Positions 16,791 to 26,532 are shown, numbered from the stretch's first letter. The stretch: 64,000 bases of DNA from Maribacter algarum (ex Lu et al. 2025) (nom. illeg.) (GCA_947495915.1 CANMAW010000001.1:806001-870000); one strand, 5' to 3'. Made by a program: numbers and translations. Notes: a model not told the origin generated them from the sequence alone.

Positions 16791-19520
16791 ATGTCATACG
16801 TGCTGTTTTTATCCTTTTTTATGCACTTTTATGGGGTTGCTGATGTACAGGAAAGTGGCTCTATAAAAGCAAGGGTTGTAAATGCCAGAAATAGCGATGC
16901 ATTAACCAATGCTGTAATTTATTTAGAAGGATATGACCATAAAACAACCACTAGTACCGAAGGTACATTCCAAATAAATGAGGTAGCAAAGGGTCAGTAT
17001 ATTTTAAATATTTCTAAGGATGATTTTAGTACCAAACGAATTCCCATTTCCATTGGTAATACCCAATTAGATTTGGGAAAAATCTTGCTTGAAGAAGATT
17101 TTAAAATAGCGTTGAAGGATAACTTAATCACGCTAACCGATGCCGAATTGTTTGATGATGAGGTCAGTTCATCTTCTACAGGTTTGTTGCAAGCAACCAA
17201 AGATATTTTTCTAAATAGAGCTGCTTTTGATTTCGGACAAGCTTTTTTTAGAGTGCGAGGGTATGACGCCAAACATGGTAAGATTTTGGTCAATGGCATT
17301 CCAATGAATAAATTCTATGATGGCCGGCCACAATGGAATAATTGGGGCGGACTTAATGATGCCACTAGAAGTCAACAATTCACCCTGGGCTTAGCATCTT
17401 CAAACTACGCTTTTGGCGGAATTTTAGGTACTACTAATATTGATATGAGTCCGTCTGCATTACGACCAGGCACCAAGATGTCTGCCTCCATTTCAAACCG
17501 AACTTATGCGAATCGATTGATGTTTACACATACATCTTCTAATTCTAAAAATAATTTGACCTACAGTTTTTCAGCATCTAGAAGGTGGGCAAAACAAGGG
17601 TATATTGAAGGTACTTTGTATGATGCTTTTTCAATTTATAGTGCTGTAGCCGTGCAACTTAATGAAGCAAATAATATTCAATTTACAGGTGTCTACGCTT
17701 CTAACAGAAGAGGTCGTTCGTCTGCCATAACTGAAGAAGTATTTGACCTCGTCGGAAAGAAATACAATCCGTATTGGGGTGAACAAGATGATAAGATTAG
17801 AAATTCAAGAGAACGAAAAATAGCAGAGCCTCTTCTAATACTGAACCATAAGTACACCACCGAAAAATTCAAGTTACAAACCGGTCTGGCATATCAATTT
17901 GGAATTAATGCTAGAAGCAGATTGGGGTATTATAATGCTCCAAATCCTGACCCTACATACTATCGCTATTTACCGAGCTTCTATATAAACAGCGCTATAG
18001 GCGCAAATTTTATTGGTGCGAATACTGCTAGAGAAGGGTTTTTGAAGAATCCGCAGTTGAATTGGTCTCAAATATATCTAGCAAACCAGCAAGAAAAAGC
18101 CGCTTATGTGCTTTACGATGACGTTGTTGATAATCATCGATTCATGATAAATAGTATTGCAAATATGAAGCTTTCTTCAAACATGGCCCTCGATTTTGGC
18201 GCTGGTTATTCACAACTCAATTCTAATAATTATGCAAAGATTAGCGATTTACTAGGTGCTACATTTCATGAAGATATAGATCCCTTTTCTAATACTAAGA
18301 ACGATACTAATGGAGTGCAGCAAAAATTTAAGGGCAACATTTTTAATTATAACTATGAAATTTCGGCATCAGAATTTGAAGCATTTGCGCAAATGAACTA
18401 TGCCAAAAAATCATGGGAGGCATTTATAGCTGGCAGCTTTAAAAATACAAGCTATGAACGAAATGGGATTTTTAAAAATGAACGATATATTGAAAATTCT
18501 CTAGGACGAAGTAGTATTATAAAATTTGACAATTGGAGTTTTAAGACCGGGTCTAGATATCATTTCAATGGAAGACATTCTTTAGCAATTAACGGGGCAA
18601 TACAGCATACTCCGCCGGTGCTACAAAATGTATTTATAAATCCTAGAGAGAATAATCAAGAAGTCAATAATCTTCAAAATGAAAAGACAACAACCTTCGA
18701 TTTAAATTACAACCTAAGGCTTTCGAAATTGGTGGGTCGATTAACAGGATATTACACCCGATTTCAAGATGCTACCGATGTAAATTTCTTTTTTGTGGAC
18801 TCGGGAGTCGGGTCTGATTTTGTGCAAGAAGTACTTACCGATTTAGATTATTTACATCTTGGTTTAGAACTCGGCTTAGAATATCAATTATCATCAACGG
18901 TTCAGTTAACTGGGGTGGCTGCTATTGGCAAACATGTGTATGCAAGCAACCCTAATGTGGCTATAAATTTTGATACGGCTGGTGCTGAAGAAGAGCTTAT
19001 ACATCCGTTAGGAACCATTGATTTAGGGCCTGCATATTTGAAAAATTATAAACGTGCTCAAGGCCCGCAGCAAGCCTATGCATTGGGTGTGAACTATCGA
19101 GATCCAAAATATTGGTGGATTGGTGTTACTGCGAATTACCTGACAGCAAACTACGCCAATGTTTCATCAATTACGAGAACCTCAAGTTTTTATGTTAATC
19201 CTGAAACGGGCGTGCCTTTTCCTGATGCAACAGATGAGAATGTTAACACATTGTTACGGCAAGACCCGCTAGATAGTTTTTACTTATTGAATCTTGTAGG
19301 AGGTAAATCATGGTTAAAAAAAGGAAAGTACATCAGCATTTTCGCAAGTATTAACAATGCCTTTGATGCCGTTTACCGCACGGGAGGGTATGAGCAAAGC
19401 AGGAATGGAAATTTTGGGCAGCTTAGGAATGATAATTTAAGTGGAACGCCTTCGTTTGCGCCCAAATTTTGGTATGGTTATGGTCGAACCTATTTTGTGA
19501 ACCTGGCATTTAGTTTTTGA
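16791..19520 (+). CDS. TonB-dependent receptor with carboxypeptidase regulatory-like domain
   Basis: 909 residues. A signal peptide is followed by a carboxypeptidase-D regulatory-like beta domain (about 25-95; SIKARVVNARNSDALTNAVIYLEG), a plug domain (about 130-240, with FFRVRGYDAKHGKILVNGIPM) and a 22-strand barrel ending in an aromatic residue (VNLAFSF), the usual outer-membrane insertion signal. It should import a bulky ligand across the outer membrane using TonB. No SusD partner follows; instead the stop codon is 4 bp before a DUF5689/lamin-tail lipoprotein that probably takes the surface-binding role. Divergent neighbour is an exported nuclease-like enzyme, so nucleic acid or its fragments is the suggested ligand (inference). 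Confidence 0.9.
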   Translation: MSYVLFLSFFMHFYGVADVQESGSIKARVVNARNSDALTNAVIYLEGYDHKTTTSTEGTFQINEVAKGQYILNISKDDFSTKRIPISIGNTQLDLGKILLEEDFKIALKDNLITLTDAELFDDEVSSSSTGLLQATKDIFLNRAAFDFGQAFFRVRGYDAKHGKILVNGIPMNKFYDGRPQWNNWGGLNDATRSQQFTLGLASSNYAFGGILGTTNIDMSPSALRPGTKMSASISNRTYANRLMFTHTSSNSKNNLTYSFSASRRWAKQGYIEGTLYDAFSIYSAVAVQLNEANNIQFTGVYASNRRGRSSAITEEVFDLVGKKYNPYWGEQDDKIRNSRERKIAEPLLILNHKYTTEKFKLQTGLAYQFGINARSRLGYYNAPNPDPTYYRYLPSFYINSAIGANFIGANTAREGFLKNPQLNWSQIYLANQQEKAAYVLYDDVVDNHRFMINSIANMKLSSNMALDFGAGYSQLNSNNYAKISDLLGATFHEDIDPFSNTKNDTNGVQQKFKGNIFNYNYEISASEFEAFAQMNYAKKSWEAFIAGSFKNTSYERNGIFKNERYIENSLGRSSIIKFDNWSFKTGSRYHFNGRHSLAINGAIQHTPPVLQNVFINPRENNQEVNNLQNEKTTTFDLNYNLRLSKLVGRLTGYYTRFQDATDVNFFFVDSGVGSDFVQEVLTDLDYLHLGLELGLEYQLSSTVQLTGVAAIGKHVYASNPNVAINFDTAGAEEELIHPLGTIDLGPAYLKNYKRAQGPQQAYALGVNYRDPKYWWIGVTANYLTANYANVSSITRTSSFYVNPETGVPFPDATDENVNTLLRQDPLDSFYLLNLVGGKSWLKKGKYISIFASINNAFDAVYRTGGYEQSRNGNFGQLRNDNLSGTPSFAPKFWYGYGRTYFVNLAFSF

Positions 19521-19524
19521 ACTT

Positions 19525-20886
19525 ATGAAAACACTCGGCTGCCTTATAATCATATTACAATTGATATTTATGAATTCTTGCGTGAGCGATAAGAGGTTCG
19601 ATATCATTGAAAAAAGATGTGATAATTCATTGTCAAAAAACGCCACGTATGCAGAAATAAAAGAGATGTTCAAAGGTGTGACCCTACAAATACAGGAAGA
19701 CTTGATTATTGAAGGGTATATAAATTCTTCCGATGAACAAGGTAATTTTTTTGGTGTGTTGCATTTTCAAGATAAACCGATAAATCCTACAGCGGGTTTT
19801 CAAATCGAAATTGATGTTCGCGATTCGCATTTATTTTATCCCGAAGGAAGTAAAATATACATCAAGTTGAAAGACCTTTACTTGGGTAAAAGTAAAGGCG
19901 CTTATAAAATAGGAGGTGCTTTTAGTGCTTTCGGAAATGTTTCTGTAGGACGCTTACCTTCGGCCATTGTAAGTGAACATGTAATTTTAGCATGTGAAGA
20001 AAATAGTGCTATTGAGCCAGATATAGTTTCCATTAAAAACCTGCAACAAAAGCACATTAATGCGCTAATTCGCCTTGATTCTATACAGTTTACTGAAGAA
20101 GATATTGATTTGCCATACGCCATTCAAGAAGAACAAACAGAACGATTTTTAGAACAATGTAATGGTGATGAAATTGTATTGTTGAACAGTGGCTATTCTG
20201 ATTTTTACGAAGCCGTTTTACCAAGCAAGAATGGATCGATAACAGGTATATTAACTCGAGATAATCAAGATTATAAATTGGTGATTCGATCAACCAATGA
20301 CATTCAGTTTTATAATGAACGATGCAATACAGTACCCGAAAAAATGACGACGAACAGTGTATTCATTTCAGAAATTGCTGATCCAAATAACAATGCTGCA
20401 GCACGATTTGTTGAGTTGTATAATGCCTCTGAAAATATACTGTATTTGAATGGATGGCAATTACAACGCTTTACCAATGCAAGTTTAGAAGTAAGTTCAT
20501 CGATTGACTTAACGAGAGTTGTAATTCCTCCAGAAAGTACATTTGTAATTTCCCCAAATGCCACTGAATTCGAGATTGTTTATGGTTTTCAACCGAATAT
20601 GGGGGTAGACCTAAATTCTCCTGCAGACTCTAATGGTGATGATAATTTAGTATTAGTAGATCCTTTCCAAACCATTATTGATGTTTTTGGGGTGGTTGGT
20701 GAAGATGGCACAGGTACTAATCATGAATTTGAAGATGGTAGGGCGGTTAGAAATGTAAAAATCAAAGCAGCTAATGCACAATTCAAATTTGATGAGTGGC
20801 GTATTTTTAATGATACTGGTGGTGAGCAAACCATGAATGTACCACAGAATGCACCAGACGATTTTACACCTGGTATACGAAATTGA
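19525..20886 (+). CDS. Surface lipoprotein with DUF5689 and lamin-tail domain
   Basis: 453 residues with a lipoprotein signal (LIFMNSC; Cys19). Residues about 35-265 are a DUF5689 domain (EIKEMFKG...IEGYINSSDEQGNFFGVLHFQD), a Bacteroidota family often paired with TonB receptors. Residues about 275-450 are a lamin-tail (LTD) domain: VFISEIADPNNNAAARFVELYNASE, LNGWQLQRF, and a negatively charged loop DSNGDDN. LTDs are found in bacterial extracellular nucleases of the ExeM type, joined there to an EEP domain; here the two are in separate proteins encoded back-to-back. The gene starts 4 bp after the receptor stop, so both are co-transcribed and probably form one outer-membrane complex. Confidence 0.85.
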   Translation: MKTLGCLIIILQLIFMNSCVSDKRFDIIEKRCDNSLSKNATYAEIKEMFKGVTLQIQEDLIIEGYINSSDEQGNFFGVLHFQDKPINPTAGFQIEIDVRDSHLFYPEGSKIYIKLKDLYLGKSKGAYKIGGAFSAFGNVSVGRLPSAIVSEHVILACEENSAIEPDIVSIKNLQQKHINALIRLDSIQFTEEDIDLPYAIQEEQTERFLEQCNGDEIVLLNSGYSDFYEAVLPSKNGSITGILTRDNQDYKLVIRSTNDIQFYNERCNTVPEKMTTNSVFISEIADPNNNAAARFVELYNASENILYLNGWQLQRFTNASLEVSSSIDLTRVVIPPESTFVISPNATEFEIVYGFQPNMGVDLNSPADSNGDDNLVLVDPFQTIIDVFGVVGEDGTGTNHEFEDGRAVRNVKIKAANAQFKFDEWRIFNDTGGEQTMNVPQNAPDDFTPGIRN

Positions 20887-20892
20887 ATGAAG

Positions 20893-21246
20893 CTATTCTT
20901 GAGATAGGAATTCTTGCCATCCGATGATGGCAGAATTACCGTTTTGGTAGGCATGATACGAATGGTACAATAATTCTTTTTTTAAATCGAGAACTACAGG
21001 CCACGTAATATCATCCCAGCCTTGACCTAAAAGTTTATTGATGCCTGTTTCTACAAGTACTTCAGTAACGGCACCCATGATTCGTATAGATTCATTTCCG
21101 TTTTTATTTGAAAGCCCAATATAATAATCGGCCTTTGCACCTGAAAAAGAACATTTGGGGAAAGTTCTTATCTGAAAATCAGATAAATCAATAATGGTTT
21201 GGTCATGCGGTGTTAGCTCATGTTTGGTTTTAGAAGCTATTTGCAT
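20893..21246 (-). CDS. Hypothetical small cytoplasmic protein
   Basis: 117 residues, no signal peptide or membrane segment, no recognised family. Composition is mixed, with a middle section rich in conserved-looking Gly and small hydrophobic residues (RIMGAVTEVLVETGINKLLGQG) and a Trp-rich tail (GWDDITWPVV, IIGWQEFL). It is convergent with the lamin-tail lipoprotein gene, 6 bp apart, and transcribed alone, with about 165 bp to the response-regulator gene. Reading frame is clean, so a real gene is likely, but no function can be offered. Confidence 0.6.
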   Translation of the reverse strand: MQIASKTKHELTPHDQTIIDLSDFQIRTFPKCSFSGAKADYYIGLSNKNGNESIRIMGAVTEVLVETGINKLLGQGWDDITWPVVLDLKKELLYHSYHAYQNGNSAIIGWQEFLSQE

Positions 21247-21349
21247 ACTTCAAGGTACATTTAATAAATAAACGAGGGTGCTTTCACGGATAAGAATTAT
21301 TAACTTTTTATCAACCATAGCAATTTAAGAATGTCAATAAAACAAATAG

Positions 21350-21380
21350 AGCCCTGCCTTATATAGTAAAAGACAGAGCT
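21350..21380 (-). terminator. Terminator of the kinase/response-regulator operon
   Basis: AGCCCTGCCTT (21350-21360) and AAGACAGAGCT (21370-21380) pair over 11 positions when G-U pairs are allowed. On the minus strand the hairpin follows the receiver gene by 30 bp and is followed by a T-rich CTATTTGTTTTATT. Confidence 0.7.
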
Positions 21381-21410
21381 GCTAAATTTTTACTTTTTAA
21401 AATTTGCTAT

Positions 21411-21818
21411 TTATGCAATAGCAATATTTGCTAGAACGCTCTCTAAATCTTGAGGCGATACTGGTTTTAGAATATACTTGTGTATAATATTATAGTCTTG
21501 AACCTTTTGCAAATCTCTGGGATCTACAGAAGAGCTAACAATATATATCACCACTTTTTCTCTTTTTTGAATAGGTATTTTTACAAAATCTTCTAAAAAC
21601 TCCCATCCTGTCATGAGTGGCATATTGAGGTCAAGAAAGATAATATCAGGTAAATCTTTATCTTGATTAGAAAGTTCAAGAAGACCATCAATGGCATCTT
21701 GCCCATTATTATATACTAAAATTTCATTCGAGAAATTTGATTCTTTCATGATGCGTTTGGTGCCGTAAATGAATATTGGGTCGTCATCAATAATACAGGT
21801 GCTATTTACTTTTTTCAT
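21411..21818 (-). CDS. Stand-alone response regulator receiver (CheY-like)
   Basis: 135 residues, only a receiver domain. The acidic pocket is Asp11-Asp12-Asp13, the phosphoacceptor is Asp63 in IIFLDLNMP, the switch Ser lies in VYIVSSSV and the conserved Lys in HKYILKPVSP. No output domain follows, so it relays or competes for phosphate, or acts through protein contact, as in Rcp1-like regulators of Bacteroidota and cyanobacteria. Its start codon is 11 bp after the stop of the multi-PAS kinase upstream on the same strand, so it is probably that kinase's partner; the duplicated kinase further upstream could also use it. Confidence 0.92.
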   Translation of the reverse strand: MKKVNSTCIIDDDPIFIYGTKRIMKESNFSNEILVYNNGQDAIDGLLELSNQDKDLPDIIFLDLNMPLMTGWEFLEDFVKIPIQKREKVVIYIVSSSVDPRDLQKVQDYNIIHKYILKPVSPQDLESVLANIAIA

Positions 21819-21829
21819 ACTACTATTAC

Positions 21830-24028
21830 TTATGCTTTGTCTAAAAATATTTTAAATAAGGTGCCTTTATCTACTTCACTTTCTACTGTTATTTTACCGT
21901 TAATAGCTTCAACTTGATTTTTAGTTAAAAATAAACCAATACCCTTTGCGTCTTTGTTTCGATGAAAGGTTTTATACATGCCGAATAGTTTAGCCCCATG
22001 TCTTTTTAAGTCTATACCAATACCATTGTCAGCAAAATGAATTTCTACAGTTTCTTTTACTATTTTATGAATCGAAATTGAAATTATTGGTGGTCTGTCT
22101 GGTGAACAATATTTAAGGCTATTTGTAAAAAGGTTAAGAAAAATACTATCAAGGTAAGCTGGCTTTCCTAATAACTCTAAGTCTTTTGGTATTTCAATTA
22201 TACATTCAGCTTTTTTTTCTGCCATTAAGAGTTCTAAATTCTGCTGCACATTTTTTAAAGTTGAACAAAGATTTATGTTTTTTAATTTCTCTACTGCTTC
22301 AGTTTTCACTTGAATTACTTCATTGAGGTGAAAAACTGTTTCGTTCAAACTACACGAGGCGTCGTTTAACATTCGCATCAAGTTTTCATGTTCTTCTTTA
22401 TCATTTTCTTTCTTGAGAAAACCATTTATCATTGAGAGATTTGTAGAATGAGACCGTAGGTTGTGTGAAACAATATGAGCAAAATTCATAAGGCTGTCGT
22501 TTTGCTTTTTACTAACATTTAATAGTCTATTTAACTTACGGGCATCTTTAATTCTATCAGAAATATCGACCACTTGGCCTACAATATGAGCCGTATTTCC
22601 GTCAATATCTTTTACCGAAGTTACCGCCAACAGCGTATATACAATATGTCCTTTTTTGTGATAATATCGTTTTTCAAGTTGATAGCCATCACGTTTTCCG
22701 TTAACTATCTCTTGAAACAAAACAAGGTCTTTGTTAAGATCTTCAGGATGTGTTAACTCTTGAAAGGTAAGTTTGGTAATTTCATCTTTGTCGTAGCCCA
22801 TTATTTTATTCAAGGCACTATTGGTTTTTAATAAGGTACCATCAATGGCAACAAAAGCCATACCTATATTTGAGTTTTCAAACGCTCCTTGAAATGATTC
22901 TTCACTTTTTTGTAGCAGTAGTTGTGTTGTTCGCAGTTGGGTATAATCCCAATTGGTGCCAACCATTTTTATGGCTTCTCCTTTTTTATTTCGTTGGGTG
23001 ACAGCCATCGCACGAATATACCGCACTTCTCCGCTGGGCCAAATTACTCTGAAATGGGTGTTAAATTCTTTTTCACCAGAAATGGCCATGGCGATTTCTT
23101 GATCACCTCTTTCTTTGTCGTCAGGGTGAAGGCCAGATCGCCACGCTTCATATTCACCAATAAAGTCTTCTTTCTGAATACCATATAAGCGGTACATACT
23201 ATCATCCCATACCAATTTGTTGTTGACTAGGTTATAGTCCCAAACGCCAATTAAAGATCCTGATGTTGCTATTTTTAACCGTTCAGCAGTTTCCTTATAT
23301 TTAATTTCAGCTTTCTTTTTAGCATCAATCTCTTGAAAAGTACCAACTAACCGAATACATTTTTTACCAATAAATTCGGCTTCTCCTTTGGCCCTTACCC
23401 AAGTCTCGTTTCCTTTTGCAGTAACAATTACTAACTCAGTATCCCATGATTTACCTTCGGTCATTGCAGCAGCAACCAACTTCCTTATTTTTTCTCTGTG
23501 TTCACCTGCTTTGTAAAAGTTAATACCTTGCTCTAATGTTGGGGTAAAATCATGAGGTACTTCGTGAATTTCTTTTGTAATTTTTGTCCAATAAAGCTGA
23601 TTGGAAATCATATCAACTTCCCAGCCACCAATACGAGCAACTTCTTCGGCCATATATAGTAACTCCTCTTTGCGTTTTTGAAGTGTAATATCTTCGCATA
23701 CAATGATTAAACCTCCAAGCTCATCGATTTCATTTTTCCATGGATTAATTTTCCATTTCAACCATTGAATTTGTCCATTAGAATACACAAATTTTTGGCC
23801 ATTATTAGAGTTTGATTTACCTAAAAGACAAGCTTGGTGAACCTGTTTTATTTCGATAGGCGTTTGGGGTAAAGCATCGTAATATAATTCTCCATTTAAT
23901 GATTGTTGTTTTAATCCAAATTCTGTTAGCCATGCTTTTGAATGACTAATAAACCGCATGTTACAGTCTACGATGGCCACTGCAACTGGTGAATCTTTTA
24001 TTAAATAGTTTACGGTTAAAGTTTCCAA
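21830..24028 (-). CDS. Multi-PAS sensor histidine kinase (copy 1)
   Basis: 732 residues with no membrane segment, so it is a cytoplasmic sensor. Domains in order: PAS at about 1-115, PAS/PAC at 125-240, PAS at 245-370 and PAS/PAC at 375-495, then a HisKA-like dimer segment with H-box HIVSHNLRSHSTN near 515-525 and an HATPase_c with N-box LNLFTNSLKY, G1 DNGIGID and G2 KGIGLFLTKNQ. The SHNLRSH H-box is typical of a Bacteroidota kinase subgroup. No cofactor-binding motif (haem, flavin) was clear in the PAS domains. It sits 11 bp before the receiver gene and is a tandem paralogue of the next kinase upstream. Confidence 0.92.
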   Translation of the reverse strand: METLTVNYLIKDSPVAVAIVDCNMRFISHSKAWLTEFGLKQQSLNGELYYDALPQTPIEIKQVHQACLLGKSNSNNGQKFVYSNGQIQWLKWKINPWKNEIDELGGLIIVCEDITLQKRKEELLYMAEEVARIGGWEVDMISNQLYWTKITKEIHEVPHDFTPTLEQGINFYKAGEHREKIRKLVAAAMTEGKSWDTELVIVTAKGNETWVRAKGEAEFIGKKCIRLVGTFQEIDAKKKAEIKYKETAERLKIATSGSLIGVWDYNLVNNKLVWDDSMYRLYGIQKEDFIGEYEAWRSGLHPDDKERGDQEIAMAISGEKEFNTHFRVIWPSGEVRYIRAMAVTQRNKKGEAIKMVGTNWDYTQLRTTQLLLQKSEESFQGAFENSNIGMAFVAIDGTLLKTNSALNKIMGYDKDEITKLTFQELTHPEDLNKDLVLFQEIVNGKRDGYQLEKRYYHKKGHIVYTLLAVTSVKDIDGNTAHIVGQVVDISDRIKDARKLNRLLNVSKKQNDSLMNFAHIVSHNLRSHSTNLSMINGFLKKENDKEEHENLMRMLNDASCSLNETVFHLNEVIQVKTEAVEKLKNINLCSTLKNVQQNLELLMAEKKAECIIEIPKDLELLGKPAYLDSIFLNLFTNSLKYCSPDRPPIISISIHKIVKETVEIHFADNGIGIDLKRHGAKLFGMYKTFHRNKDAKGIGLFLTKNQVEAINGKITVESEVDKGTLFKIFLDKA

Positions 24029-24061
24029 GATAGGTTTATGATAGGAGTATTAGTTTGTCAT

Positions 24062-24090
24062 TAACGTAAGAAAAACCCTATAAATTGTGT
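24062..24090 (-). promoter_or_regulatory. Conserved upstream block of kinase copy 1
   Basis: On the plus strand it reads TAACGTAAGAAAAA, then 7 bp, then AATTGTGT. The same block, one base shorter, lies upstream of kinase copy 2 at 26395-26422. It starts 33 bp upstream of the start codon. Confidence 0.45.
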
Positions 24091-24180
24091 ATTTAATTAA
24101 ATTATTTTGGTGTATTAAATTTTAAATAACACTATTTAATTTAAGGATATAACTACAATAGAAATAGAACAGTTTTAGCG

Positions 24181-26367
24181 TTATGGTTTTTCAAAAAAGA
24201 GTTTGAATAAGGTGCCTTTATTTACTTCACTTTCTATTTTGATTTTTCCGTTGATGGCTTCAATTTGATTTTTTGTAAGAAATAGACCAATACCTTTAGC
24301 ATCTTTGTTTCTGTGAAAAGTCTTATACATACCGAATACTTTATCGCCATGTCGATTTAAATCAATACCTAAACCATTATCTGAAAAATGAATTTCAACA
24401 GCATCTTTGTGAATTTCATGTATGGCAATTTTTATTTCAGGTGTTCTTTTGGGCGAACTATACTTAATACTGTTGGTAAAAAGGTTAAGAAATATACTAT
24501 CCATATAGGCTGATATTCCAAGAACATGAAGATTTTCTGGAATCTGAATAATACATTTAGCTTTTTTCTCTTCCATCAAAAGCATGAGGTTTTGTTGAAC
24601 ATTTTTCAAGGTCTCACAAATGTTGATTTTTTTCAATTTGTCAACCGCTTCTGTTTTTACTTGAATTACTTCATTCAAATGAAATACAGTATCGTTAAGA
24701 CTGGTAGATGCTTCGCCCAGCATGCGCATTAAATTGGCATGCTCTTCGGCATCATTTTCTTTCTTCAAAAAGCCATAAATCATTGATAGATTTGTGGAAT
24801 GCGAACGTAAATTATGAGAAACAATATGCGCAAAGTTTAACAAACTCTCATTTTGTTTGTTGGCAATTTTATTCAGACGGTTAAGTTTGTTGCTAGCTTT
24901 TATTTGAGACGAAATATCTACAATTTGCGCAATAAAATTGATTATTTCTCCATAAATGTCTTTTACTGCGGTTACAGCAATAAGTGCATAAACGACATGG
25001 CCATTTTTATGATAATAGCGTTTTTGAAGTTCAAAATTTTCTAAAGAGCCAGCAATAGCTTTTTTAAACATCAAACCACTTTTTTTAAGATCATCTACGT
25101 GGGTAATGTCTTTGAAATTTTTCTTTTCAAGTTCACCGGTTTCATAGCCTAATATGCGTCTTAAGCTTTTGTTCGTTTTGATCAGCTTACCTGTTAAATC
25201 AGTTAAAGCCATGCCAATGTTGGAGTTTTCAAAAGTACCTTGAAGTGATTCATCGCTTTTTTGTAATAATAACTGGGTAGTTTTTAGCTCAGTAATGTCC
25301 CAATTGGTGCCAAGAATTTCTGTAACCTTTCCTTTCTCATTTTTATAACAAACAGCAACGGTGCGTATGTATCGTAATTCTCCGTTTGGCCAAATCACAC
25401 GAAACTCGGTGTCAAAATTTATCGCTCCTGAAACGGCATCTGAAATAACCTGATCTGCTAGGTGCTTATCTTCAGGGTGTAGCACTAAATTCCATGCATC
25501 TAAAACATTGGGATAATCGTCTTTGTTTAATCCATAAAGGCGATACATTTGATCATCCCAAACCAGTGTTTTTTGCTCTAAATTATATTCCCAAATGCCA
25601 ATTTCAGAATTGTTGGTCGCTATTTTAAACAGTAATTCAAGTTTTATTTCTGCCTTTTTCTTTGCATCAATATCTTGAAAAGTACCAAATAGTCGTACAC
25701 ATTTGCCATCTATAACTTCTGCTTCACCTTTAGTGCGCACCCACAGCTCATTGCCCTTGGCGGTAATTATTTGGCATTCGGTATCCCAAGGAGTACCGTC
25801 AATCATTGCTTTTGAAACCAAGTTTGAAATACGACTTTTATGTTTTCCTTTATAATAGTTAATACCTTCTTCTAAATTTGGAATGTACTCATCGGCTTGT
25901 TCATGAATTTCTCGAGTTATTTGTGTCCAGTACACTTCATTATTTATTAAATCTACTTCCCAACCACCTATTTTAGCTACTTGTTCTGCTCTGTATAGCA
26001 GTTCATTTTCGCGTTTTTGTCTTGTAATATCTTCAAGAATAAGAATAATACCTGCCGGTAAATTGAGTTCATTTAACCAAGGGTTAATTTTCCACTTCAA
26101 CCATTGTATTTTTCCGGATGATGAGATAAATTTTTTACCCGGGTTAATGTTGGTATTTCCTTGAATACAATGATTTATTTTTTCTTTAAGTTCGTTGGGT
26201 GTCTGCGGAAGTATTTTATAGAGGTGTTCGCCAATGATACTTTTACCGTCTAAATCAAATTCAGACGTCCAGATTTTTGAATGGTTGACAAAGCATAGGT
26301 TTTTGTCAAGTACAGCTACTGGGGAGGGTGAGTCTGTAATTAGATAATTAACAGTTAAGGTCTTCAA
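24181..26367 (-). CDS. Multi-PAS sensor histidine kinase (copy 2, tandem paralogue)
   Basis: 728 residues with the same layout as the neighbouring kinase: four PAS regions to about 490, H-box HIVSHNLRSHSTN near 510-520, N-box LNLFTNSIKY, G1 DNGLGID, G2 KGIGLFLTKNQ. Both begin MxTLTVNYLI. From the H-box to IQVKTEAV the two differ at few positions, while the N-terminal PAS regions differ much more. That contrast suggests duplication followed by change of the sensory part with the output part kept, or later gene conversion of the output part. It is separated from copy 1 by 152 bp, enough for its own promoter and for a separate one for copy 1. Confidence 0.92.
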   Translation of the reverse strand: MKTLTVNYLITDSPSPVAVLDKNLCFVNHSKIWTSEFDLDGKSIIGEHLYKILPQTPNELKEKINHCIQGNTNINPGKKFISSSGKIQWLKWKINPWLNELNLPAGIILILEDITRQKRENELLYRAEQVAKIGGWEVDLINNEVYWTQITREIHEQADEYIPNLEEGINYYKGKHKSRISNLVSKAMIDGTPWDTECQIITAKGNELWVRTKGEAEVIDGKCVRLFGTFQDIDAKKKAEIKLELLFKIATNNSEIGIWEYNLEQKTLVWDDQMYRLYGLNKDDYPNVLDAWNLVLHPEDKHLADQVISDAVSGAINFDTEFRVIWPNGELRYIRTVAVCYKNEKGKVTEILGTNWDITELKTTQLLLQKSDESLQGTFENSNIGMALTDLTGKLIKTNKSLRRILGYETGELEKKNFKDITHVDDLKKSGLMFKKAIAGSLENFELQKRYYHKNGHVVYALIAVTAVKDIYGEIINFIAQIVDISSQIKASNKLNRLNKIANKQNESLLNFAHIVSHNLRSHSTNLSMIYGFLKKENDAEEHANLMRMLGEASTSLNDTVFHLNEVIQVKTEAVDKLKKINICETLKNVQQNLMLLMEEKKAKCIIQIPENLHVLGISAYMDSIFLNLFTNSIKYSSPKRTPEIKIAIHEIHKDAVEIHFSDNGLGIDLNRHGDKVFGMYKTFHRNKDAKGIGLFLTKNQIEAINGKIKIESEVNKGTLFKLFFEKP

Positions 26368-26394
26368 AGTTTGCTAAGGTTTGTTCATTTTTTA

Positions 26395-26422
26395 TAACGT
26401 AAGAAAATACTTACAATTGTGT
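26395..26422 (-). promoter_or_regulatory. Conserved upstream block of kinase copy 2
   Basis: Plus-strand TAACGTAAGAAAAT, 6 bp, AATTGTGT, matching the block in front of kinase copy 1 (24062-24090). On the minus strand it contains GTAAG-TATTTT-CTTAC, a 5-bp inverted repeat not kept in copy 1. It starts 27 bp upstream of the start codon. Confidence 0.45.
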
Positions 26423-26500
26423 AAAAATAACAAAAATATACTGTAAACTATTTGATGCTAGATTTGTAACCTTAATATCTTTAATTTGATGTATAATTAA

Positions 26501-26532
26501 AAAAAGAGGTACTGTATTCAGTACCTCTTTTT
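26501..26532 (-). terminator. Terminator of katG
   Basis: Perfect 14-bp arms AAAAAGAGGTACTG and CAGTACCTCTTTTT with a TATT loop. It lies 24 bp past the katG stop codon and could act in both directions. Confidence 0.88.
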
